From an uncultured Oribacterium sp. (GTDB lineage Bacteria; Bacillota; Clostridia; Lachnospirales; Lachnospiraceae): a stretch of 64,000 bases of DNA. The DNA is taken from contig CAMKKZ010000004.1 of assembly GCA_946413525.1 (NCBI GenBank), positions 1 to 64,000 on the forward strand, written 5' to 3'. The stretch's first letter is position 1. Each line of letters starts with the position of its first letter. The notes beneath the pieces were generated by a model that was not told the DNA's origin, ran no database searches, and worked only from the letters and a program-made list of their open reading frames with translations. Shown piece after piece: positions 1 through 8,637 of the stretch. The position numbers were made by a program, and so were the translations under genes.

Positions 1-61
1 ATATTGCGTAGTCGATATTTATAATAACTACCATTTATAAAATGCTGTACTAGTTGCTCTT

Positions 62-1402
62 ATGTATGATGGGCAGAATTTCAGTCTTCCCATGCTGCAC
101 GGGATTATATCTATCGTTCTTATCGCGCTTTCCGCGGGTATACTGTTTGCTTTGTTTGATATCAAGGATACGTCCGGGCAGATTATACTGGGTAGTTTGA
201 TGGTGACATTTCCCGTGGTTACCAGTACCTTCGGGTATATGTTCACAGCCCCTTATTACTTCGCTGCTTTGCTTTTTGGGATACTTGGAGTATATTTTTC
301 CGAAAGAATCAAAGGATTGCCCGGTTTTCTCGCTGGAGTGATTTTAATATGTTGTTCTCTGGGACTTTACCAGGCATATTTTCCCGTAGCTGTTTCCTCT
401 TTCGTGATTCTCCTGATTGCTGCGGCTGCGGAAAACGAATCCTTTGACGTCTGTAAAATTACGAAGAAAGGGTTTTATTATCTGGGCATCCTGATTTCGG
501 CGCTTGTGATTTATTTTTTGATTTGGGAGCTATGCCTGACTTTTTTTGGTGTTGCCCGTAGTGACTATAAGGGAATATCAGGTATTGGGGAATCAGGTAT
601 TTACTCTTATGTGAAAGAAATTATTAATGCATATCGTTATTTTTTCCTGAACAAGGTACCCGTGAAGATGAATTTATATAGAATGGCCGCCGAAGTGCTG
701 CAGAGGCTGCTTGTATATTTGTGTTTGCCATTTACCATCTATTTGATGCATCAATCATTTATAAAAAAGAAACGTTTTCTTGAAGGGCTTGGTTGCGCAA
801 TATTATTCGTCGTTTTGCCTGTTTGTTTCAATCTGGTTTTTGTTATGCTGGCCAGTGGGTCAGGAGCAGGTGTGCATTCCCTGATGCTTTATGGCCAGAC
901 CATGTTTTATGTATATTATATATGGTTGCTTAAGAATTTTTGCAGGATTGCGGGCAAAGCGCGGGTTACCGCAGCGGTTCCGATGATTTTAATGGCATTC
1001 CTTGTCTTTCAGAATGCGGGCTTTGATAATGCCTGTTATTTGAGAGCACAGCTTGAACAGCAGCAGCTTATAAGTGATTTTACGGCGCTGAAAAGCCGAA
1101 TAATGAGTACGGAAGGATACCAGGATACGATGCCTGTAGCGTTAATTATCACAGGCGAAAGGGATGCTTCCATCTATACAGATAAGGCTTTTTCGGAAAT
1201 CAGTATAATGCCGTATAATAGCATATACCCTTATAAAACTGGCAGGAACATAAAGAATACATTGAGAAAATGGTGTAATTTTGATCCGAAATACGTTAAT
1301 GAAGCTCCCTTTAAGGAGATGGATGAGGTGAAGGAGATGCCGGATTACCCGGACGATGGGAGCATAAAGATAATTGACGGCACGGTTGTCGTGAAATGGT
1401 AG
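62..1402 (+). CDS. GtrII-type membrane glucosyltransferase, N-terminus missing
   Basis: Integral membrane protein of the GtrII/glucosyltransferase-domain family. Such enzymes take a glucosyl group from a lipid-linked donor and add it to a surface polysaccharide outside the membrane. About ten hydrophobic segments are followed by a soluble tail ending in MPDYPDDGSIKIIDG, which is characteristic of the family. Homologues usually carry about 100 further N-terminal residues with a catalytic loop before the segment that begins here (GQNFSLPMLHG). The frame upstream is closed by TAA at 38-40, so the gene is either broken or starts late. A GtrA domain (inside 2803-4617) and a GtrB-like gene (4644-5717) follow, completing the usual three-part system. 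The family call is firm; functionality is doubtful. Confidence 0.75.
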   Translation: MYDGQNFSLPMLHGIISIVLIALSAGILFALFDIKDTSGQIILGSLMVTFPVVTSTFGYMFTAPYYFAALLFGILGVYFSERIKGLPGFLAGVILICCSLGLYQAYFPVAVSSFVILLIAAAAENESFDVCKITKKGFYYLGILISALVIYFLIWELCLTFFGVARSDYKGISGIGESGIYSYVKEIINAYRYFFLNKVPVKMNLYRMAAEVLQRLLVYLCLPFTIYLMHQSFIKKKRFLEGLGCAILFVVLPVCFNLVFVMLASGSGAGVHSLMLYGQTMFYVYYIWLLKNFCRIAGKARVTAAVPMILMAFLVFQNAGFDNACYLRAQLEQQQLISDFTALKSRIMSTEGYQDTMPVALIITGERDASIYTDKAFSEISIMPYNSIYPYKTGRNIKNTLRKWCNFDPKYVNEAPFKEMDEVKEMPDYPDDGSIKIIDGTVVVKW

Positions 1403-1487
1403 AAGAAAAGGAATGAAAGATGAATAAATGAAAGCAGATAAGCTTTGATAAAATGAGAATTTGTGGGATGATATAATAGGGAGGTAT

Positions 1488-2561
1488 ATGAAAGTCGGTA
1501 TTATCACGTTCCATTTTGCGAACAATTTCGGCGGGGCTTTGCAGGCCTATGCCCTGAGGCACTTCCTTGAGACCCGTTTGGGTGCGGAAGCGCGGATCAT
1601 TGACTACAGGCACTGGTTTATCAGGATGACGGATTTTATCCGGACTTTTCCGGTCACAAGCTATGCCCCATGTTTTCTGCCCTGGTTCGGGACGATTGCG
1701 GAAAGGAAACGGAGGACTGTTAAATTCCGGAAGTTCATGGAGCAGGAGGGTCATTTGACCCGTTGTTTTTTGAGGGAAGGCGAGCTTAAGTCAATCGGTT
1801 CGGACTTTGATATGTATATTTGCGGCAGCGATCAGATTTGGAATCCTGTCATTACGTTTGGTCCGGTCGGCGCTTATTATCTTGATTTTGCCGGGGAGGG
1901 ACGGCGGAGGATTTCCTATGCGGTCAGCACGGGAGGGGCGGGCACGCACAGGGAAAAGATGATCAGGTTGATGAGGGGGCTGGACAGCATTTCCATCCGC
2001 GAGGAGGTGGGATGGGTTGAGGAGGTTTTTCCGGGAAAGGTTCAGCTTCATATGGATCCGGTCTTTTTGCTGGATCGGGCAGAGTGGGAAGAAATTGCTA
2101 CTCCGCCGGCTCAAAAAGGGAAGTATATTTTGAGCTATATGATGCAGCAGGATTATGCCGCGTATTATCAGGTTGTTGAAAAGCTGAAACAACGTCTTGG
2201 ATGTAAGGTGTATGACATCAGCAGATATGGATATCGTCCCACATGCGTTGATGAGGCACTTGTGGATGTTGGCCCCAGGGAATTCCTGGGGCTTTTTCAA
2301 TCCGCGGATCATGTCTGCACGAATTCCTTCCACGGCCTGGCGTTTGCCCTGATTTTTGGGAAGGCGGTCAGCTTTATCCCCATGAAGAGGTTTTCTTCCA
2401 GGATAGACGGGCTTTGCCGACTGCTTGGCCTATCCATGGAGCCTGCGGAAGATGGGGCGTATTTTGAAGTGAAGTTTGTGGAACGGGATCTGCAAGAGAA
2501 GATTTCCTTTGAAAGGAGCCGTTCACTGGAATATTTCAGAAAGAACATGGAATTAGTGTAA
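1488..2561 (+). CDS. Polysaccharide pyruvyl transferase family protein (copy 1)
   Basis: CsaB/WcaK-like family, which transfers pyruvate from phosphoenolpyruvate to sugar hydroxyls as a ketal on surface polysaccharides. The N-terminus MKVGIITFHFANNFGG, the motif ICGSDQIWNPV near residue 112 and TNSFHGLAFA near residue 277 are typical, and 357 residues is a normal length. ATG at 1488 is chosen because GGGAGG lies six bases upstream; an ATG at 1461 has no such site. It sits between the GtrII gene and an FrhB-like gene, a pairing repeated at 5774-9603. The acceptor sugar cannot be read from sequence, and some members of the family may not use pyruvate. Confidence 0.88.
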   Translation: MKVGIITFHFANNFGGALQAYALRHFLETRLGAEARIIDYRHWFIRMTDFIRTFPVTSYAPCFLPWFGTIAERKRRTVKFRKFMEQEGHLTRCFLREGELKSIGSDFDMYICGSDQIWNPVITFGPVGAYYLDFAGEGRRRISYAVSTGGAGTHREKMIRLMRGLDSISIREEVGWVEEVFPGKVQLHMDPVFLLDRAEWEEIATPPAQKGKYILSYMMQQDYAAYYQVVEKLKQRLGCKVYDISRYGYRPTCVDEALVDVGPREFLGLFQSADHVCTNSFHGLAFALIFGKAVSFIPMKRFSSRIDGLCRLLGLSMEPAEDGAYFEVKFVERDLQEKISFERSRSLEYFRKNMELV

Positions 2562-2802
2562 CCGTGTAGGATATCCGGGCAGTTGAGGATCAGTCATTGA
2601 GGAAGACATTTCCTGAAATATAGGATGGGGGTATCGCCGGCTGTTTCCTGAGGGGAGCCAGTTCGACCCACAAACGGTTTGTATGTCATAAAATCAGAGG
2701 ATTTAAAGCTCGCTCCGAGATGAGTCGCGTTGCTTGCAAGGCCGCAGCAGTTTGGCTGCAATATAATGGCTTTAAAATTTTAGTAGGGGAGGTTTTTCGG
2801 GA

Positions 2803-4617
2803 ATGAATATTTTGCTTGAAAACAGAGCAGCATGCTGTGGCTGCGCGGCCTGTGCGCAGATTTGCCCGAAAAAGGCTATCTCTATGGAAAGTGACAGGGA
2901 GGGTTTTCAATATCCTGTAGTGGATAAGGAGCTTTGCGTGTCCTGCGGACTTTGCCGGGGAGCCTGTCCCATGGAGGGGCAGGCAGATGGGGGCGGAACC
3001 AGCCTTTCTTTTCTGGAACACTATCCGGATATCCCTGCTCCTGTTGTGAAGAAAAACGGAAAGGCGTCCACCCGGGGTTGTTTCCATGAACCAAGGGCCT
3101 TCGGGGGAATGGCAAAAGACGAGGGAGTTTTGGAACGCTCATCAAGCGGGGGCATATTTACGATTCTGGCCGAAAAAATCCTGACAGGGGGCGGAGTTGT
3201 TTTCGGGGCTGCCTTTTCCGGGGATTGGACTGTTCGTCATGTCGCGGTTACGGATAAAGAAGGCCTTTCCGCCCTGCGGGGATCGAAATATGTGCAGAGC
3301 GAGATTGGAAGAGTCTATGAGGAAGCAAGGGAATATCTTCTGCAGGGAAGGGAGGTCCTTTTCTCAGGCACACCCTGCCAGACTGCGGGTCTTCGTTCCT
3401 TTCTTGGAAGAGACGAGGATAAGCTTTATCTGGTCGATTTCATCTGCCATGGGGTCCCGTCCCCAATGGTCTTTTCAAAGTATCTTGATTATGTCAGGAG
3501 GAAAGAGGGGGCTGAAATCAGCTCGTTTCGATTTCGCCTGAAGGATCATGGCTGGCATCCGTCCGGGCTTCAGATGGGGACGGAAATAGCCTTTGACAAC
3601 GGCAGGGTTTTGCGGCATTTTCCGGCTTTTCGGGATCCTTACATGAACGGTTTCCTTGCGGATCTTTATCTTCGCCCCTCATGTTATAACTGCCCGTTCA
3701 AGACGATTCCCAAAGGGACGGCCGACATCACCATTGCGGATTTCTGGGGCGTGGACAAGATCATGCCGGATGTTAATTATCAAAAAGGGGCGTCTTTGGT
3801 GCTGGCGCATAATCCGCAGGGGATGAAGCTGCTGGAAAGTATTGGGGATTCCTTCGAGGGACGGGAATGTAATTGGGAAAAATCCGTGAGGAAAAATCAG
3901 ACGCTGCTCCGGTCGGCTGCTGAGCCGTTGGAACGAGCAGATTTTTTTGAGCTCCTTGAAAAATCCTCTTTTGAAAAGGCGGCGAGAAAGTATCTGGGTA
4001 CAGGAAGGGCGGTTCTGGAAAAAGCCGGGCGTATCGGCTGGGGGATGGTTGAGAAGCTGGCTTGGAAGCTTTTTCGGATTCTTCCATTTATTCCGGGAAG
4101 GAGGGCGGCATCCATGCAGGATGATGCCGCGTTTTCGTCATTCATGCAGTTCGTCCGTTTCTGCGTCGTGGGGTTGAGCAATGTGATCGTCTCTTATGGC
4201 GTCAATGTGTCAGTCCTCTTGATAATCTCGGCTTTTGGGGGGATGGAATACGACTATGTCATCGCAAATATTGCTGCTTTTTTCATTGCCGTCTACTGGT
4301 CCTTTTCCTGGAACAGCCGGAAGGTTTTCAGACTGAAGGAAAAGGGGCGGGCAGAGCGGGCAAAGGTGCTTGCAAAGACATATATCTGTTATGCGTTTAC
4401 TGGAATCGTTTTGAATAATCTCCTTGCCACATTATGGATCAGGGGGCTGGGCATATCAAAGTTCATTTCTCCCTTGCTTAATCTATTTATTACGGTGCCT
4501 ATTAATTTCATTACGAATAAATATTGGGCATACGCGAAAAGCGGGGAGAAGGAGGGACGGAGCGGGCATGAGGGAAGGCGTATAGGAAGGAATGAAAAGC
4601 TATCTAAAAATGGATGA
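2803..4617 (+). CDS. Ferredoxin/FrhB-like enzyme fused to a C-terminal GtrA domain
   Basis: A 604-residue fusion. Residues 11-60 hold two 4Fe-4S motifs (CCGCAACAQICP and CVSCGLCRGACP). Residues about 100-340 match the F420 hydrogenase/dehydrogenase beta-subunit fold (SSGGIFTILA, GTPCQTAGL, DFICHGVPSP, ADFWGVDK). Residues about 444-590 form a complete GtrA domain with four membrane helices, from FMQFVRFCVVGLSN to NFITNKYWAYAKS. FrhB-like proteins are common in clostridial polysaccharide loci, probably as flavin/iron-sulfur redox enzymes acting on nucleotide sugars or glycans, though their reaction is not established. GtrA proteins are thought to flip undecaprenyl-phosphate-glucose. The gtrB-like gene follows within 30 bases. 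The start is supported by GGGGAGG ten bases upstream. Confidence 0.85.
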   Translation: MNILLENRAACCGCAACAQICPKKAISMESDREGFQYPVVDKELCVSCGLCRGACPMEGQADGGGTSLSFLEHYPDIPAPVVKKNGKASTRGCFHEPRAFGGMAKDEGVLERSSSGGIFTILAEKILTGGGVVFGAAFSGDWTVRHVAVTDKEGLSALRGSKYVQSEIGRVYEEAREYLLQGREVLFSGTPCQTAGLRSFLGRDEDKLYLVDFICHGVPSPMVFSKYLDYVRRKEGAEISSFRFRLKDHGWHPSGLQMGTEIAFDNGRVLRHFPAFRDPYMNGFLADLYLRPSCYNCPFKTIPKGTADITIADFWGVDKIMPDVNYQKGASLVLAHNPQGMKLLESIGDSFEGRECNWEKSVRKNQTLLRSAAEPLERADFFELLEKSSFEKAARKYLGTGRAVLEKAGRIGWGMVEKLAWKLFRILPFIPGRRAASMQDDAAFSSFMQFVRFCVVGLSNVIVSYGVNVSVLLIISAFGGMEYDYVIANIAAFFIAVYWSFSWNSRKVFRLKEKGRAERAKVLAKTYICYAFTGIVLNNLLATLWIRGLGISKFISPLLNLFITVPINFITNKYWAYAKSGEKEGRSGHEGRRIGRNEKLSKNG

Positions 4618-4643
4618 GAGGAAAATGAGGAAGGGGGCTGCGG

Positions 4644-5717
4644 ATGAGTGAGGAGAACAAGGATAGGACTGCAAATCTCTCGGGAACGGATGAGACAGCA
4701 CGTCATAAGAGCCGCCCTGTTGTTTCGGTGGTCGTGCCCTGCTTTAATGAGGCGGAATCTGTCCCTCTTTTCTATAAGGAAATTGTAAAAATAGCAAGTG
4801 ACTCCCTGCCATGTTCCTGTGAATTCGTTTTTGTGGATGATGGTTCAAAGGACGATACATTACGGGAGATACGAGAGCTTGCCAAAATGGACGGCCGCGT
4901 ACGCTATATTTCGTTTTCCAGAAATTTTGGAAAGGAGTCTGCAATCTATGCGGGGCTTGCCTCTTCAAGGGGGGAGTATGTTGCGCTGATGGATGCGGAT
5001 ATGCAGGATCCCCCGTCCATGCTGCCGGAAATGTACAGGATCCTTCAGACGGGAGATTATGACAATGTGGCGACAAGGAGGGTGAGCAGGGAAGGGGAGC
5101 CTGTAGTGAGGTCACTTTTTGCGAGGCTGTTTTACAAGATTATTAACAGGATTTCGGATACGGAAATTCCGGATGGGGCCAGGGATTTCCGGATGATGAG
5201 CAGGAAGATGGTGGAGGCCGTTCTTCGCACGGCGGAATATAACCGCTTCTCCAAAGGGCTGTTTGGATGGGTCGGCTTTCGGACATATTGGCTTCCCTAT
5301 GAAAATGTAGAACGGGTTGCAGGGCAGACAAAATGGAATTTCTGGAAGCTTTTCAAATATGCTTTGGAAGGATTGGTGAATTTTTCGCTTGCGCCTTTAT
5401 ATGCATCGGTTTTTTTCGGAAGTCTTTGCGTGTTGGCTGCCTTTTTGTGGATGATTGTCCTCGTCTATAAAAAAATCACCCTTGGAGATTATAACGTATC
5501 CGGATGGACTTCAACCATTTGCGTTATCCTTGCCATCGGGGGAATACAGCTTCTTTCTATAGGGATTCTGGGACAATATATTGCGAAGATTTTTCTCGAA
5601 ACCAAGCACCGGCCATTGTATATCGTTGCGGAAACAAATATTAGGGAAAGAAATCGCAATGAGATTGTAGATGGAGCAGGAAACAGCCTGGGGAATATCA
5701 AAGGAACAGCAAATTGA
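4644..5717 (+). CDS. GtrB-like family 2 glycosyltransferase
   Basis: Polyprenyl-phosphate glycosyltransferase of the DPM1/GtrB type, moving a sugar (probably glucose) from a nucleotide donor to undecaprenyl phosphate at the inner face of the membrane. The GT-A motifs are VVPCFNEAES, FVDDGSKDDT and the metal-binding region DADMQDPP. QTKWNFWKLFKYALEG is the usual late motif, and two C-terminal transmembrane segments follow (around residues 250-330). The length of 357 is slightly above the usual 310-330 because of a hydrophilic N-terminal extension. It lies 26 bases after the GtrA fusion, probably in the same transcript, with a GGGGG ribosome site. With GtrA and GtrII it would form a complete glucosylation module. 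Confidence 0.92.
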   Translation: MSEENKDRTANLSGTDETARHKSRPVVSVVVPCFNEAESVPLFYKEIVKIASDSLPCSCEFVFVDDGSKDDTLREIRELAKMDGRVRYISFSRNFGKESAIYAGLASSRGEYVALMDADMQDPPSMLPEMYRILQTGDYDNVATRRVSREGEPVVRSLFARLFYKIINRISDTEIPDGARDFRMMSRKMVEAVLRTAEYNRFSKGLFGWVGFRTYWLPYENVERVAGQTKWNFWKLFKYALEGLVNFSLAPLYASVFFGSLCVLAAFLWMIVLVYKKITLGDYNVSGWTSTICVILAIGGIQLLSIGILGQYIAKIFLETKHRPLYIVAETNIRERNRNEIVDGAGNSLGNIKGTAN

Positions 5718-5773
5718 ATGTGATTAGAAGAAATTAGGGAAAAGTTAGATGTAAACTTAGGGAGACCAATTTA

Positions 5774-6883
5774 ATGAAAGTCTCAATTATTACCTTTCAT
5801 AACACTTCGAATTTTGGTGCCACATTACAATGTTTGGCTTTATTTAATTATCTTACGAACCTGAATCAGGATGTCGAAGTTATAAATTATCTGCCCTCGT
5901 ATGTGAAAAATAAAAAGGGGGTCAAAAAAGAGCTGAAAAAGATTGGCAAAGCAAAAAACAAAATAAAAGCATTGTTAAAAGGCTTGGCTTATCTGGCTCA
6001 TGCAAAGCAAATTAAAAATCGAGATTCCCGCTTTGAACAATTCATCAATCAAAATTTGAAATTAAGTCGAGTATATCATGAGTCTTTCAGTTTAAAGGAA
6101 GATCCACCATGCGCAGATCTATACATCTGCGGCAGCGATCAAATCTGGAATCCTGTATTGACTGGCGGCGTGTTTGATGAAGCTTTTTTTCTTCGCTTCA
6201 CTGATGGAGTGAAAGTTTCGTATGGCACCAGTATGGGGGAATTAGCTGTTGAGAATTATGCGGAAGAGTTGAAAGAATTAACCGGCGACTTTTCTATGCT
6301 TTCTACACGGGAACACTCAACGGCAGAGAGGCTTTCCCGAATTATTGAACAGCCCGTAAAGACTGTTCTGGATTGTACACTTCTCTTGAATATGGAAGAT
6401 TATAGCAGATATGAGGAACCTGTAAACGCAACGGATAAACCATATTTGCTCTATTATAGCATGCAGCGATCTGCTATTGCAGAAACAGTTGCCAGGAGAA
6501 TTGCGGAATTGCATGGACTTGACATTATAGATATTTCTCCAAACCCGATGCGTAGCCTAAAAGGTTCAAAAAAGATGTTTGAAATTGGCCCAGGTGAATT
6601 TCTGACACTGTTTAAGAATGCCCATTATGTGGTGACCAACTCTTTTCATGGGACTGTTTTTTCAATTCTGTATAAAAAACAATTTATGTGCACGCTTCAC
6701 TCTACAAGAGGAGGAAGAGTTCAGGAATTGCTTGCGTCTTTAGGACTAACAGATCGTATAGCGAAGGATAAAGAAGGGGATTATATTAAAGTCATAGACT
6801 ATGAGGCAGTTTATTTATCTTTGCGGAAATTAAGAATGGAAAGTCAAACATATTTATACCAGGCAATGGAAATCTGTAAATAA
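5774..6883 (+). CDS. Polysaccharide pyruvyl transferase family protein (copy 2)
   Basis: Second CsaB/WcaK-like protein, 369 residues, with ICGSDQIWNPVL near residue 118 and TNSFHGTVFSI near residue 288. It differs from copy 1 in a lysine-rich stretch at residues about 42-85. Base composition is clearly more AT-rich than in copy 1, suggesting a different origin rather than recent duplication. ATG at 5774 follows TTAGGGAGACC. It is directly followed by a flippase-ferredoxin fusion and an FrhB-like gene, so both pyruvyl transferases in this locus are accompanied by ferredoxin/FrhB domains. Function is inferred from the family only. Confidence 0.88.
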   Translation: MKVSIITFHNTSNFGATLQCLALFNYLTNLNQDVEVINYLPSYVKNKKGVKKELKKIGKAKNKIKALLKGLAYLAHAKQIKNRDSRFEQFINQNLKLSRVYHESFSLKEDPPCADLYICGSDQIWNPVLTGGVFDEAFFLRFTDGVKVSYGTSMGELAVENYAEELKELTGDFSMLSTREHSTAERLSRIIEQPVKTVLDCTLLLNMEDYSRYEEPVNATDKPYLLYYSMQRSAIAETVARRIAELHGLDIIDISPNPMRSLKGSKKMFEIGPGEFLTLFKNAHYVVTNSFHGTVFSILYKKQFMCTLHSTRGGRVQELLASLGLTDRIAKDKEGDYIKVIDYEAVYLSLRKLRMESQTYLYQAMEICK

Positions 6884-6903
6884 GAAAGGACGAATATGCT
6901 TAG

Positions 6904-8613
6904 ATGAGTAGGGAAGGTAAGCTGTTAAAGAATACTTTTATAATATCAATTGGCACATTTCTGCCTAAGATGGCGTCTTTTATAACCTTGCCAATCCTTA
7001 CTGGGTGTCTGACCAAGTCAGAATACGGCACTTACGATTTGATAAATGTGTTAGTTTCCTTGCTTCTTCCTGCAGCAACGCTGCAAATTCAAGCTGCCGC
7101 GTTTCGATTTTTAATCGATTCCCGTGGAAAGGACAAGGATATCAAGTCTATTGTTACCAATATTGTTGGGTTTATTGGTCCGACATCATTTGTTGCTCTA
7201 TTCATATTATTTTTCTGCTTGTTTAATCAGCCAATCAGTATAAGGGTATTCATTTGCCTTTATTTTCTTGCTGACATAGTAGTTAATGCGGCCAGACAGG
7301 TATGTCGAGGATTAAACAGGAATCTTGATTATTCTATAAGTGCCATTTTATCAGCATTTGGCAAAGTGATTTTTACTTTTATCTGCGTATATTTGACTCG
7401 GAAAGGATTGTTGGGTACAGTCATATCGCTGTTTATGGCATCCACATTTTCATTAATATATCTCGTTTTTAAAGCAAAATTATATCTTTATATTGATTAC
7501 AAGTGTTTTGATAAGAACTTGTTGAAGGAAATGCTAAAATATTCATGGCCCATGGTTCCAAACAGTATTTCAGCCTGGGTCATGAGAGCGTCTGACAGAT
7601 TAGTTGTCACAGCAGTAATGGGTGTTACTGCAAATGCCATCTATGCAGTAGCCAACAAAATACCTAGCTTATTAAATCTTGCACAAAACACGTTTACATT
7701 AGCCTGGCAAGAGAATGCTTCAATTGTGTCTAAGGATAATGATGCCAGCGAATATTATTCTTCAATGTTTCGGACTATGTTTGATTTGATGGCTGGTTTT
7801 TTTGGAATTATAATTGCCACAACATCTATACTGTTCAAGCTGCTTATCCGAGGAGACTATGACGATGCATATCATCAAATCCCCATTCTGTTTGTTGCTA
7901 TGTTCTTTTTTAGCATTTCGACATTTCTTGGAGGGATATATGTTGCGTATAAGAAATCAAAGAGTGTAGGAATAACGACATCAATTGCGGCTGCTATAAA
8001 CCTTATCGTTGACATAGGTACGATTCATTGGATAGGTTTATATGCTGCTTCCGGATCCACACTTGTAAGTTATCTTTTTTTGTTTGTTTATAGAATTATA
8101 GATGTTCAGAAGATTGTTAAGGTTAAGTATAGTAAAAAGCATGTTTGCTTAGTCGTCCTGCTGATAGTTATAGAAAGCATTTTATGTTTCCTGCGCAGGC
8201 CTTTTCTGGATATATTCAATATTGTATTAGGGATTACAGCGTTCTTTTTCCTTAACAAAAAGTTTGTGGGTACAGTGATTAGAAAAGTAAGTCAAATGAC
8301 TCATAGACAAAGGAAAATATCTAGTTCAGTAGATACGGATTCTAATACCAAAGAGCTGATAAGTGATGAACCGGGCGGCTATAAGAAGCATCTGGAAAAT
8401 CGAGTAGAGCCTATTTTATTTTCTGACAAACACAATTGCTGTGGCTGTTCGGCTTGCTGTTTTATATGTCCTGTTGGAGCGATAACGATGGTAGAGGATG
8501 ATGAAGGGTTTCTCTATCCACGTGTTAACTACGATCACTGCATAAAATGCTTCAGATGCAAAAATATTTGTGCTTTTAAGGAAGATCAACAAAAAAGGGG
8601 ATATTACTCCTGA
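6904..8613 (+). CDS. Wzx-type polysaccharide flippase with C-terminal 2x[4Fe-4S] ferredoxin domain
   Basis: Residues 1 to about 465 are a multi-helix oligosaccharide flippase of the MATE/MVF clan (start LLKNTFIISIGTFLPKMASF). It would export lipid-linked repeat units. After a polar linker of about 45 residues, residues 510-560 carry two ferredoxin motifs, CCGCSACCFICP and CIKCFRCKNIC. This ferredoxin is the N-terminal domain normally found on FrhB-like proteins, whose remaining part is the next gene. The stop TGA at 8611-8613 is in the same frame as that gene, so one codon separates the two. The region is AT-rich. The flippase call is firm; whether the fusion is natural or the result of a lost flippase stop or a new nonsense codon is open. 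Confidence 0.85.
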   Translation: MSREGKLLKNTFIISIGTFLPKMASFITLPILTGCLTKSEYGTYDLINVLVSLLLPAATLQIQAAAFRFLIDSRGKDKDIKSIVTNIVGFIGPTSFVALFILFFCLFNQPISIRVFICLYFLADIVVNAARQVCRGLNRNLDYSISAILSAFGKVIFTFICVYLTRKGLLGTVISLFMASTFSLIYLVFKAKLYLYIDYKCFDKNLLKEMLKYSWPMVPNSISAWVMRASDRLVVTAVMGVTANAIYAVANKIPSLLNLAQNTFTLAWQENASIVSKDNDASEYYSSMFRTMFDLMAGFFGIIIATTSILFKLLIRGDYDDAYHQIPILFVAMFFFSISTFLGGIYVAYKKSKSVGITTSIAAAINLIVDIGTIHWIGLYAASGSTLVSYLFLFVYRIIDVQKIVKVKYSKKHVCLVVLLIVIESILCFLRRPFLDIFNIVLGITAFFFLNKKFVGTVIRKVSQMTHRQRKISSSVDTDSNTKELISDEPGGYKKHLENRVEPILFSDKHNCCGCSACCFICPVGAITMVEDDEGFLYPRVNYDHCIKCFRCKNICAFKEDQQKRGYYS

Positions 8614-8637
8614 AGGATTGGAGGTTGCTCAAAATTA

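Noticed and set aside
62..5717. Reading the Gtr genes as a phage serotype-conversion cassette
   Set aside because: No phage integrase, attachment site or structural genes are nearby; such gene sets also occur in Gram-positive polysaccharide loci.
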